Virus record (IMG/VR): IMGVR_UViG_3300005613_000025
Location: 1 to 64,000 of that record
Source of the DNA: a virus
DNA: 64,000 nucleotides
Strand: one strand, 5' to 3'
Part shown: piece after piece, positions 8,572-15,308 of the stretch
How the letters are laid out: every line of letters starts with the position of its first letter
How positions within the stretch are numbered: position 1 is the stretch's first letter
The notes under the pieces: generated by a model
Databases searched by the model: none
Seen by the model: only the letters and a program-made list of their open reading frames with translations
Told to the model about the DNA's origin: nothing
Made by a program: the position numbers and the translations under genes

Positions 8572-9324
8572 ATGGCAAGACCTTATTTAAATATTGGACA
8601 GATAACATACGCAACTGCATCCAATTTAGTAACAATACCTATTTCAGCTTTCAGAGTAAGAGGAACAGTGAGTCCTGAAACAGGAGCTGATGATCCACAG
8701 ATATCAATAACTGGATTCTCACAATCTATAACAATAGATCTTGATGATAATGGAGCATATATGGCAGAAGATGGTGTTTCTCCAAGAAATTACACATTCT
8801 CAGCTGATCTTGAAACATCAACAGCATCTACGAGTGACACAACAACTTATGTTGCTCCTTATGTTGATTGCTACATTTCGGGAACTGCAGTTGATGGTGA
8901 TACATTTGATTTATACACGGAATTGGGAACGGAACCAGGACTTAGAAATAAGACTTTTGGAAATACTTATAGTGCTTGGGAGGCTGTTGATTTTTTGTTA
9001 GGAACTTTCTCAACAACTTTAGGATTTACTGCGTCACGACCAAGTGCTGATGGAGTTAGTCCGGCTATTTTAAGAGTTTCGGCTCCATGGGGAGCATATT
9101 ACAATGGTTTGAACATAGGTAATGATGGTTCTGGACTACTTCAAGTTGTAACTTCTGGAAGTCTTACTGCATCATTCGCTGTTGATTCTCTGGTAACTGT
9201 TACAGAATTTACAGGAGGTGTAACCAAGTATAATCTATCTTTGAACGCACCTGATTACTTTGGATTCTCTGATGATGATACATTCAGCTTCACAGTTGGA
9301 TCAACACAATCAGGCGAGATCTGA
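8572..9324 (+). CDS. Probable virion structural protein
   Basis: Protein of 250 residues, rich in Ser, Thr, Gly and beta-strand patterns (TASFAVDSLVTVTEF), without enzyme motifs. Its base composition resembles that of the capsid gene. It has its own promoter and terminator, and so forms a single-gene unit. It could be a capsid decoration, tail-tube or fibre component. No family is recognised. Confidence 0.5.
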   Translation: MARPYLNIGQITYATASNLVTIPISAFRVRGTVSPETGADDPQISITGFSQSITIDLDDNGAYMAEDGVSPRNYTFSADLETSTASTSDTTTYVAPYVDCYISGTAVDGDTFDLYTELGTEPGLRNKTFGNTYSAWEAVDFLLGTFSTTLGFTASRPSADGVSPAILRVSAPWGAYYNGLNIGNDGSGLLQVVTSGSLTASFAVDSLVTVTEFTGGVTKYNLSLNAPDYFGFSDDDTFSFTVGSTQSGEI

Positions 9325-9348
9325 TAATTGAATTATTTTCAATATTGG

Positions 9349-9377
9349 AACCTCCATTTCATATGGAGGTTTTTTTA
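9349..9377 (+). terminator. Rho-independent terminator
   Basis: Stem AACCTCCAT (9349-9357) / ATGGAGGTT (9363-9371) followed by a T-run. It ends the 8572 transcription unit. Confidence 0.88.
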
Positions 9378-9388
9378 TATATATCAAT

Positions 9389-10204
9389 ATGAGATATTTG
9401 AGACCATATGGTGTAATAAATGAGAAATATGATTATAAGATCAATTTCGTTGATAGGGGTAATAGATACAATGATATCAGATATACTTTTTTGAAATTGG
9501 TTCAGAAAGCCATACCACATGGACAGGAATCATATTACGAATCCTTCTTACCTGGTCTCAATAGGGATAAAATAGGTAATTTCTATGTGAAGATAGGTGA
9601 TTCTGATGTCATGTTCACATCACATCTTGATACTGCTTCAGATGATATGTTTGATATAGAGCAATTTGCTTACGAGTCTGCTGGTGATGAGATAATTCAT
9701 ACGGGCAAAAAAAGTATATTAGGAGCAGATGACAGGTCAGGAGTTGCTCTCATGTTGAAGATGTTGCATAATAGAATTCCAGGACTTTATTATTTTTTTA
9801 TCGGAGAAGAGCGAGGTTCAATTGGATCTAAATTCGTGAGAGAGAATTTTCACAACATAGAGCACATGACATCTTTGAATAAGTGTATATCTTTTGATAG
9901 GAGTGGTATTGACTCGATAATAACACATCAGGCAGGTGATACCTGTTGTTCGGATCAGTTTTCAAGTGCCATATTGAATGAATTCAATCTATCAGGTATG
10001 AGAATGAAAAAGGATCCGACAGGAGTTTGGACCGATTCAGCAACATTCATGGATGTGATACCTGAATGCACGAACATATCAGTTGGATATTACAACGAAC
10101 ATAGCGAGAATGAATATCAGAACATGACATTTTTGAATAAATTGTCTGATAGTGTTTTGAGAATTGATTGGAATTCACTACCTTCGTTGAGAAATAAGTG
10201 GTAA
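9389..10204 (+). CDS. Zinc-dependent peptidase (M20/M28-like)
   Basis: Protein of 271 residues with the metal-ligand pattern of co-catalytic zinc exopeptidases: SHLDT (H79), GADDRSG (D114, bridging Asp), GEERGSIGS (E140 catalytic, E141 ligand) and a late HSENEY. The spacing fits the M20/M28 clan. It begins MRYLRPYGVINE, loosely like the head-targeting leader. It overlaps the next gene by TAATG, so the two are translationally coupled. A peptidase of this type is unusual in a phage; its substrate is unknown. Confidence 0.7.
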   Translation: MRYLRPYGVINEKYDYKINFVDRGNRYNDIRYTFLKLVQKAIPHGQESYYESFLPGLNRDKIGNFYVKIGDSDVMFTSHLDTASDDMFDIEQFAYESAGDEIIHTGKKSILGADDRSGVALMLKMLHNRIPGLYYFFIGEERGSIGSKFVRENFHNIEHMTSLNKCISFDRSGIDSIITHQAGDTCCSDQFSSAILNEFNLSGMRMKKDPTGVWTDSATFMDVIPECTNISVGYYNEHSENEYQNMTFLNKLSDSVLRIDWNSLPSLRNKW

Positions 10205-10773
10205 TGACGATACAGGATATTCTAAAGAGTTTGGATTTCACGGTCGGTGATATTAAAAGTAGAGTGAATTCTGGTGTGATATCATTGAATGGTGATATTG
10301 TAAATGATGTCAGGTTGGATATCGGTGAGGTATCACAAGTGATGTCGTTCGGACATTTTCTAAGTCACTTGAATTCACATATCAATTTCGGTGATTTCAC
10401 TCAATTCTTGAAAGTGTTCGGATTCGATGATATTATGCACAATTCCAGTAATATAAAGAACGAATTGACCTTGTTTCTCAATGATTGGTCACTTGTCAGA
10501 ACAAGTGCGTTTGATGGATTTTTCATAAAACATGGGCCATGTGAGGAAAATGGCATTTTATTTCACATTGAGGGAACTCCTGAATTTTTCAAACAGATTG
10601 TCGTCAATAAAAATCCGAACATTGATATTGATAAATTGAAAGCAGACCTTGAAAAAGTGAACAAACAATTGAGCAATCAAGGATTTTTGAACAATGCTCC
10701 AAAATTCAAGGTGGATCAGTGTATCAAAAGAAAGGAAAAGTTGGAAAAACAAATTATGGAATTTAATATATAA
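10204..10773 (+). CDS. S4-like plus ValRS-arm RNA-binding protein, next to tmRNA
   Basis: Protein of 189 residues. Residues 15-36 (VGDIKSRVNSGVISLNGDI) resemble the S4 RNA-binding motif found at the C-terminus of TyrRS. Residues about 142-187 (LKADLEKVNKQLSN, then FLNNAPKFKV and KRKEKLEKQ) match the coiled-coil tRNA-binding arm at the C-terminus of valyl-tRNA synthetase (NxxFxxxAP then RxKL). No catalytic domain is present. The ATG at 10204 overlaps the previous TAA; a GTG at 10198 is possible. It ends 8 nt before the tmRNA, so a role with tmRNA or tRNA is likely, but this is inference. Confidence 0.6.
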   Translation: MTIQDILKSLDFTVGDIKSRVNSGVISLNGDIVNDVRLDIGEVSQVMSFGHFLSHLNSHINFGDFTQFLKVFGFDDIMHNSSNIKNELTLFLNDWSLVRTSAFDGFFIKHGPCEENGILFHIEGTPEFFKQIVVNKNPNIDIDKLKADLEKVNKQLSNQGFLNNAPKFKVDQCIKRKEKLEKQIMEFNI

Positions 10774-10781
10774 GTGAATAT

Positions 10782-11154
10782 GGGGGCGTTTTGGCATTTG
10801 ACTCATAATGTTGAAAGGTTATCATGCAGGTATCGGTTTGTTAGTTTCCGATCATAAAAAATTGACATTTTAAGTAAACGGCAACGTTTCAACAGAAGTA
10901 GGAAACAGTGAAGATGTAGTAGCTGTCCTACAAAACAACTTGCTCGAGGTAAGAGAGCTTGAAGTAGCTTAATTGACACTTCATAAATCACTTCCGCTGA
11001 GTCACAACAGGTAAAAAGTGTGATAGTTTTTGTTGGTCTTTTTTGAGTCGAAAAACCAAATATTTTGTTGAATTTTGAAAAATTCTCCTAAACCTGTGAA
11101 CGAGTGATGTCGGTCAGTTATGAACACGAGGGTTCGAGTCCCTCCGCTTCCACC
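10782..11154 (+). ncRNA. ssrA: tmRNA with a non-standard 30-codon tag
   Basis: Ends pair as a tRNA acceptor: GGGGGCG (10782-10788) with CGCTTCC (11145-11151), including a G3-U70 pair needed for alanylation. The T-arm is GAGGG-TTCGAGT-CCCTC (11128-11144), and the 3' end is ACC with CCA completed after transcription. The D-like loop reads TTTTGGCATTTGAC. A hairpin TATCGG/CCGATC has its loop strand TGTTAGTTT pairing with AAATTGACA, giving pseudoknot PK1 just before TAAGTAAAC and the GGC resume codon at 10880. The tag runs 10880-10969 with stop TAA at 10970-10972 inside the P5 loop (GAAGT/ACTTC). Tag begins GNVSTEVGNS and ends LEVRELEVA, not YALAA. Confidence 0.9.
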
Positions 11155-11156
11155 GG

Positions 11157-11199
11157 AGCCTTTACTTTTAATATATAGAATATTATGAAAGTAAAGGCT
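11157..11199 (+). promoter_or_regulatory. Hairpin with late promoter in its loop and start codon at its 3' arm
   Basis: AGCCTTTACTTT (11157-11168) pairs perfectly with AAAGTAAAGGCT (11188-11199), followed by TTTT. The loop holds the late-type box TTAATATATAG (11168-11178) and the ATG of the GIY-YIG gene (11185). On a transcript reading through from tmRNA the start codon would be locked in the hairpin, and the structure may also act as the tmRNA terminator. Transcripts starting at the late box would lack the 5' arm. T4 I-TevI is regulated by the same kind of arrangement. Confidence 0.6.
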
Positions 11200-12054
11200 T
11201 TTTCTGTATATCAAATAACTAATGAAATAAATGGTAAGATATATGTTGGTATCCATGAAACTTATGACCTTGGTGACGGTTATATGGGAAGTGGTAAGAT
11301 ATTACATCGAGCATATAAAAAATATGGTTTGGAAAATTTTAAAAAAGATATATTATATGTGTTTGATAATAAAAAAGATATGTTGGATAAAGAACGTGAG
11401 ATTGTTAATGTGGATTTTATAAAGAGGAAAGATACATATAATGTTATTGTTGGTGGAGTTTTAAATACATCTAATTTCGTAAATGTTAAAGATTCTAATG
11501 GTAACTGCTTTCTTGTTCCTATTGATGATGAGAGATATTTATCCGGTGAGTTGGTTGGTATAACAAAAGGATTTGTGAATGTAATGGATAATGACGGTAA
11601 TACATTCCAAGTTTCTTCCGAAGAATATTTAAATAATGATAATTTATCGGGTATTACCCGGAATATGGTAACTGTTAAAAATTCAGATGGTGATACTTTT
11701 AATGTGTCTATTGATGATGAGAGATATCTTTCTGGTGAATTAGTAGGTGTAACCAAAGGTTATGTAACAGTTGTTGATCCAAATGGGGATGTCAAGCGTG
11801 TGTCTGTGGATTGTGAAGAATATTTGAATGGTACTTATAAAAAGTATAAAGTCCCCGGCAAAAAACATACTTCTGAAACAAAAGAACGAATAAGTATTTC
11901 TAAGAAAGGCAAGGGTTGTGGTTCAGATAATTCACAATATGGTACTAAATGGGTCTATTCTATGTCGTTAAAGATGAATAAGAAGATAGGTGTTGATGAA
12001 TTGGATAATTATCTATCAGATGGGTGGTTAATTGGTAGGAAGATGTCTTTTTGA
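11185..12054 (+). CDS. GIY-YIG homing endonuclease
   Basis: Protein of 289 residues. The GIY-YIG core is VYQITNEINGKIYVGIHET (residues 8-26) with a later EREIV glutamate. Four repeats of about 32 residues (VxDxNGNxFxVxxDDERYLSGELVG) fill residues 90-225. The C-terminus has KHTSETKERIS, a NUMOD-like DNA-binding helix. It sits 30 nt after the tmRNA 3' end. The first six codons form the 3' arm of a hairpin with the end of the tmRNA unit, suggesting early silencing and late expression. Confidence 0.85.
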   Translation: MKVKAFSVYQITNEINGKIYVGIHETYDLGDGYMGSGKILHRAYKKYGLENFKKDILYVFDNKKDMLDKEREIVNVDFIKRKDTYNVIVGGVLNTSNFVNVKDSNGNCFLVPIDDERYLSGELVGITKGFVNVMDNDGNTFQVSSEEYLNNDNLSGITRNMVTVKNSDGDTFNVSIDDERYLSGELVGVTKGYVTVVDPNGDVKRVSVDCEEYLNGTYKKYKVPGKKHTSETKERISISKKGKGCGSDNSQYGTKWVYSMSLKMNKKIGVDELDNYLSDGWLIGRKMSF

Positions 12055-12123
12055 TACAACAATTCCATTTATTTATAATAGAAGGGTATGGAATCAAATC
12101 AAGAAAGAATTGACCAATAGAGT

Positions 12124-12660
12124 ATGATAGAAAAATTCAAAGGTAGATATTACTTTCTTTCAAACTTTTACCCTTGTAAGGTAAAGCATCGTGGTATTGA
12201 GTACCCATCTGTTGAGCATTATTATGTTGCTCAGAAAATAAAGGGTATTCAACATTATCAAGGTCAATATTTCACAGAAACCGATTTCAAAGAATTATTG
12301 TCAAAGGTGAAAAATCCAGCTGATGTGAAGAAAATGGGAAGTGCCTTGAAATTGAGATCAGATTGGAATGATATAAAGTTCGGTGTCATGTTGTTCGGTG
12401 TTGAATATAAATTCTCAAAGGATGAGAAATTAAAGGAAATGTTGTTATCTACTGGTGACGAGCAGATAATTGAAGGTAATTTTTGGCACGATAATTTTTG
12501 GGGAAATTGCTCTTGTGATAAATGTAAAAATATTAATGGAGAGAACAATCTTGGAAAGATATTGATGCGAGTGAGGGAAGATATAAGGCCAAAAAAACAA
12601 TCAAGTTTCGAGGATATGATAAATGAGAATTTCTTCAGATCATCTGGGTCTGAAGAATGA
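12124..12660 (+). CDS. NADAR (YbiA-like) domain protein
   Basis: Protein of 178 residues with the family pattern FLSNFYPC (11-18), YPSVEHYYVAQK, RSDWNDIKFGVM, YKFSKDEKLKEMLLSTGD, IEGNFWHDNFWG and ENNLGKILMRVR. YbiA/NADAR proteins act on ribosyl- or ADP-ribose-linked substrates; some members remove ADP-ribose from guanine bases. A predicted ADP-ribosyltransferase lies less than 1 kb downstream, so both genes may belong to ADP-ribose chemistry during infection. The tail (residues 160-178) is unrelated to the fold. Confidence 0.85.
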   Translation: MIEKFKGRYYFLSNFYPCKVKHRGIEYPSVEHYYVAQKIKGIQHYQGQYFTETDFKELLSKVKNPADVKKMGSALKLRSDWNDIKFGVMLFGVEYKFSKDEKLKEMLLSTGDEQIIEGNFWHDNFWGNCSCDKCKNINGENNLGKILMRVREDIRPKKQSSFEDMINENFFRSSGSEE

Positions 12661-13053
12661 TATTCCAGTGTGTATATTCTTGTGTCCGTTTGGTTTCGAT
12701 TCTATATAGAAATAATTCAATATCAGTCCAAGATCATCGATCACTCTGTTCGTGAATTTTTTCATTTCTTCATAAACCTCTATATACATTTCAATTGATC
12801 GGTCAATATCAGTGAAGTCACGACCATGTTCTTGTTCATATGCCTCATATACCCCGAATTTTGCCTTTGATGTTATCATGATCCTGTATTCGTCATATCC
12901 TGTTGTGTAAGATTCATATCCCCACATTTCAACATTATCTACGATATCTTCAATATCACTTATCAGAAAGTTCAATTTTTCCAAAGTAGGATCATCTTTT
13001 GGAAAATGATCACCTTTGGCTTCAAATGTTCTGAAATTTTCTATTCTTGACAT
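12640..13053 (-). CDS. Head-targeted protein of unknown function
   Basis: Protein of 137 residues starting MSRIENFRTFEA, a capsid-targeting-like leader. The rest is acidic and aromatic without a recognised motif. A late-type box TTAATATATATATTA lies directly upstream on the minus strand (13055-13068). Its 3' end overlaps the NADAR gene by 21 bp (convergent). Confidence 0.6.
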   Translation of the reverse strand: MSRIENFRTFEAKGDHFPKDDPTLEKLNFLISDIEDIVDNVEMWGYESYTTGYDEYRIMITSKAKFGVYEAYEQEHGRDFTDIDRSIEMYIEVYEEMKKFTNRVIDDLGLILNYFYIESKPNGHKNIHTGISFFRPR

Positions 13054-13054
13054 A

Positions 13055-13068
13055 TAATATATATATTA
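13055..13068 (-). promoter_or_regulatory. Late-type promoter TTAATATATATATT
   Basis: Minus-strand element ending within a few bases of the ATG at 13053, matching the repeated late-type box. Confidence 0.45.
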
Positions 13069-13071
13069 ACT

Positions 13072-13105
13072 ACTCATTGTCTAAATACCAATGAGTTGTT
13101 TTTTT
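13072..13105 (+). terminator. Hairpin terminator 1
   Basis: Stem ACTCATTG (13072-13079) / CAATGAGT (13089-13096), then TTG and a run of seven T on the plus strand. Confidence 0.65.
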
Positions 13106-13107
13106 AT

Positions 13108-13134
13108 CACACAAGATAAATACTTGTGTGTTTT
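13108..13134 (+). terminator. Hairpin terminator 2
   Basis: Stem CACACAAG (13108-13115) / CTTGTGTG (13123-13130) followed by TTTT. Directly downstream of the first hairpin; the pair may work in both directions between two minus-strand units. Confidence 0.5.
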
Positions 13135-13163
13135 AATATTTAATATAAAAATGAAAATTAGAC

Positions 13164-13376
13164 TTATACACCTAAAAGTTTTAATTTATAATTTCGAGTT
13201 TCTTTAAGAGAGAAGACCAAACCAACAAATTCAAGTCCGATTTGATTGATAGGAGATTCGTATGAAACACCATTATGTATCAGATTAGATTCTGAATTGA
13301 CAATTATCTTATCACTTTTCTTAATATTCATTCTTCCGAATAAATTCACATCTTTTTCTGCTATAAATACTTTCAT
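13164..13376 (-). CDS. Small early-type protein of unknown function
   Basis: Protein of 70 residues (MKVFIAEKDVNLFGRMNIKK). The start at 13376 is chosen because a host-type TATATTTG box lies 25 nt upstream (13402-13409, minus); a longer frame to 13424 would run through the promoter. No family is recognised. The beta-rich pattern resembles small phage-encoded inhibitors, but nothing specific can be said. Confidence 0.6.
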   Translation of the reverse strand: MKVFIAEKDVNLFGRMNIKKSDKIIVNSESNLIHNGVSYESPINQIGLEFVGLVFSLKETRNYKLKLLGV

Positions 13377-13401
13377 GTTTTTAAATTTAATTATTGAATC
13401 A

Positions 13402-13409
13402 CAAATATA
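13402..13409 (-). promoter_or_regulatory. Host-type promoter box TATATTTG
   Basis: Matches the Bacteroidota -7 consensus TAnnTTTG, 25 nt upstream of the ATG at 13376. Confidence 0.6.
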
Positions 13410-13446
13410 GATGATTATTTTCAAAAATCAAAGAATAGTTATCATT

Positions 13447-13460
13447 TTTTTAATATATAT
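13447..13460 (+). promoter_or_regulatory. Late-type promoter TTTTTTAATATATA
   Basis: Poly-T followed by TTAATATATATTAAT ending at the ATG at 13465. It fixes the start of the ADP-ribosyltransferase gene. Confidence 0.5.
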
Positions 13461-13464
13461 TAAT

Positions 13465-14256
13465 ATGAAATTCTTAAAATCATTCAGATTGTACGAGTCG
13501 GTCAGTGATTTCACAATAAACGATGTCGCATGGCTTTATTTCCTAAAATGCACATATGATGGTAAAATGAGTGTTGATCGTTGGAAAGGAGATAAAAGAA
13601 TGGGTGTTGATATAGATATCGCGTTTGAAAAATTCGACTTTGTGAATAAAATGAATGGTTGGTATAGAATATCTGATGAAAAAAAGGCAGATAAAATCAT
13701 AAACAAATACTTTGGAACAAAGAATTTCAAAGAGGCAGTTCGTAAAAAGATCGAATCCAATAACACCATGGTAAGAGGTATACCATATGATTATTTCATG
13801 TGGAAGAATCCCAATATAGAGACAGCATTTGATAGAATATCCGATAGGATCGTTGAGCATTTCAATTCACAGGGTTGTTATCAGATGATTCTTGAAAAAT
13901 TAAGCAGATCAAGAAGGTTGAAAGAATGGAATTTTAAAACGTTCTTTGATATGTTCCCTGATGAGCCAAGGACAATCACATTATACAGAGGAATAAAAAA
14001 AGAATATGAACCAAAAAGAAACGAAAAAGGATTTTCTTGTTGGACAACTGATAGAAAACAGGCCGAAAGGTTTGCAAGACATCACTTCACCGGTGGCATG
14101 CAATTTGATCCTATTTATTCCAAGGCGCCACATATATTGACAACCGAGGTAACATTTGATGATGTTGCTGTTTTCATAGGAGGTGATGAATCTGAGGTCA
14201 TATTGAGAAATCCTGTGAACATTTCAAATATTGAAAAGATAGAACGATTAAACTAA
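13465..14256 (+). CDS. Head-targeted ADP-ribosyltransferase (R-S-E class)
   Basis: Protein of 263 residues. The leader MKFLKSFRLYE resembles T4 capsid-targeting sequences, with a possible prohead-protease cut after LYE. The ART signature is in the C-terminal half: TLYRG (R175), GFSCWTT (S191, the STS-like strand) and DESEVILR (E242-x-E244). This is the R-S-E arrangement of arginine-type mono-ADP-ribosyltransferases such as T4 Alt, which is also packaged and injected. The start at 13465 is set by the late-type box. The NADAR gene is nearby. Substrate unknown; RNA polymerase or ribosomal proteins are candidates by analogy. Confidence 0.75.
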   Translation: MKFLKSFRLYESVSDFTINDVAWLYFLKCTYDGKMSVDRWKGDKRMGVDIDIAFEKFDFVNKMNGWYRISDEKKADKIINKYFGTKNFKEAVRKKIESNNTMVRGIPYDYFMWKNPNIETAFDRISDRIVEHFNSQGCYQMILEKLSRSRRLKEWNFKTFFDMFPDEPRTITLYRGIKKEYEPKRNEKGFSCWTTDRKQAERFARHHFTGGMQFDPIYSKAPHILTTEVTFDDVAVFIGGDESEVILRNPVNISNIEKIERLN

Positions 14257-14301
14257 GTCTCACATACATCATATAATTTATCTAAATCAAATTAAGAAAA
14301 T

Positions 14302-14391
14302 ATGGTAGATATAGTAATTGGAATGCAATTCGGTGATGAGGGCAAAGGTAAGATAGTGGATTATTTGGCCGATAACTATGATGTTATATAA
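14302..14391 (+). pseudogene. Adenylosuccinate synthetase N-terminal remnant
   Basis: A 29-codon ORF reads [20 protein letters not shown], the P-loop-like start of PurA ([14 protein letters not shown]), then stops after DNYDVI. The next expected PurA block (RYQGGxNAGH) is not present in any frame downstream. It appears to be the stump of a purine-synthesis gene, possibly a PurA/PurZ relative. Confidence 0.6.
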
Positions 14392-14411
14392 AAACGATAT
14401 GAAAAAAGTTG

Positions 14412-14753
14412 ATGTACTATCTGACCATATATGATAAAGATTCTGAGATCGAATTGAGAGTTGACCAAATCAATAATATGTTAACTGGGAAATACATATT
14501 AAGTTGCAGTTCAAAATTATCACATCGTGTTTGGGGAGAATATGTTGCATCGATAAACATACAGAACATAACAAAAATAGGTATCTGTAAAATACTTGAA
14601 GTAGAGACCGATTACATACAACAACCATTTGATGGTCCTCGTAAGTCAGTTGAAGTGGTACACAGATATGAAATTGTATTCACAATAAATAATGAGGTCA
14701 GCTCAGTAAAGCAATTGCAAAGGCGAATGAAACTGCGTGATATACTGAATTGA
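14412..14753 (+). CDS. Unknown protein with shared C-terminal tail
   Basis: Protein of 113 residues (MYYLTIYDKDSE). The ATG at 14412 is preferred to the TTG just before it. It ends QRRMKLRDILN, one of at least eight unrelated proteins here that end in a similar basic-amphipathic tail (RxxKLKxILN). Otherwise unrecognised. Confidence 0.55.
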   Translation: MYYLTIYDKDSEIELRVDQINNMLTGKYILSCSSKLSHRVWGEYVASINIQNITKIGICKILEVETDYIQQPFDGPRKSVEVVHRYEIVFTINNEVSSVKQLQRRMKLRDILN

Positions 14754-14754
14754 T

Positions 14755-14919
14755 CTAAATGTGTTTTTTGATTATTTCTTCTAAGAAGTCTTTCACCTTT
14801 ATATTATTTGACTTGCAATGATCCTTTACCTTTTTGTGTAATTCCTTTGATATTTGAAATGTTGATAGCTTGGAATTGTAAATTCTCTTTGATTCTGAAT
14901 ATTTATCATTTTTTTCCAT
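14755..14919 (-). CDS. Small ribbon-helix-helix-like protein
   Basis: 54-residue protein on the minus strand. After a polar N-terminus, residues 19-54 read STFQISKELHKKVKDHCK then VKDFLEEIIKKHI, a strand-helix-helix pattern like Arc/MetJ-type DNA-binding proteins. A similar small protein is at 58303. It is divergent to the LAGLIDADG fragment. Confidence 0.5.
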   Translation of the reverse strand: MEKNDKYSESKRIYNSKLSTFQISKELHKKVKDHCKSNNIKVKDFLEEIIKKHI

Positions 14920-14934
14920 AGGAAGGAGTTGTTT

Positions 14935-14947
14935 TTTAATATATAGA
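14935..14947 (+). promoter_or_regulatory. Late-type promoter TTTTAATATATAG
   Basis: Upstream of the LAGLIDADG fragment, about 30 nt before its ATG. Confidence 0.45.
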
Positions 14948-14975
14948 TTATATCAAAAAAAATAAACAAGGTTTC

Positions 14976-15308
14976 ATGAGAGGTGTGTTCGATGGTGATG
15001 GATGTATATCACTCAGAACAGATAAGAGAGATAATTCTCAAAGGGGCCAGGTCAATCTGTGTTCCGGTAGTTACGATTTCATCAAAGAATACTATGATAG
15101 ATTGGTGAAGTATTGTTGTTTGTCTGGTAAAAATAAGATTAGAAATCCCAAAGGGTCATATTATGTTGTTGATTGGGGTAAGATGTCGGATGTTGAAAAA
15201 ATATATCAATTTTTCTACAAAGATTCCAATGTATATCTCAAAAGAAAAAAAGAAACATTCGATAGGGTTTATGATATAATAAAAGTAAAAAATAAATATA
15301 GGAAATAA
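14976..15308 (+). CDS. LAGLIDADG endonuclease fragment
   Basis: 110 residues beginning MRGVFDGDGCISLRTD, the second LAGLIDADG motif (RGxFDGDG) of a homing endonuclease, followed by the usual NLCSGSYDFIKEYYDRL. The N-terminal half with the first motif is missing, so this is probably a decayed gene, though a single-motif dimer is possible. The open frame extends upstream of the ATG through the promoter. It ends right before the methyltransferase ATG. Confidence 0.65.
   Translation: MRGVFDGDGCISLRTDKRDNSQRGQVNLCSGSYDFIKEYYDRLVKYCCLSGKNKIRNPKGSYYVVDWGKMSDVEKIYQFFYKDSNVYLKRKKETFDRVYDIIKVKNKYRK

Noticed and set aside
10782-11154. Ordinary tRNA gene at the 3' end of this region
   Set aside because: The T-arm and acceptor have no anticodon arm; the 5' partner of the acceptor stem is about 360 nt upstream, with a pseudoknot and tag frame between, as in tmRNA.
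13072-13134. Inverted repeats as a two-spacer array or attachment site
   Set aside because: Each is a simple hairpin followed by T-runs, best explained as terminators.
14302-14391. Functional PurA or PurZ gene
   Set aside because: Only the first 29 codons remain; later conserved blocks are absent from all frames downstream.
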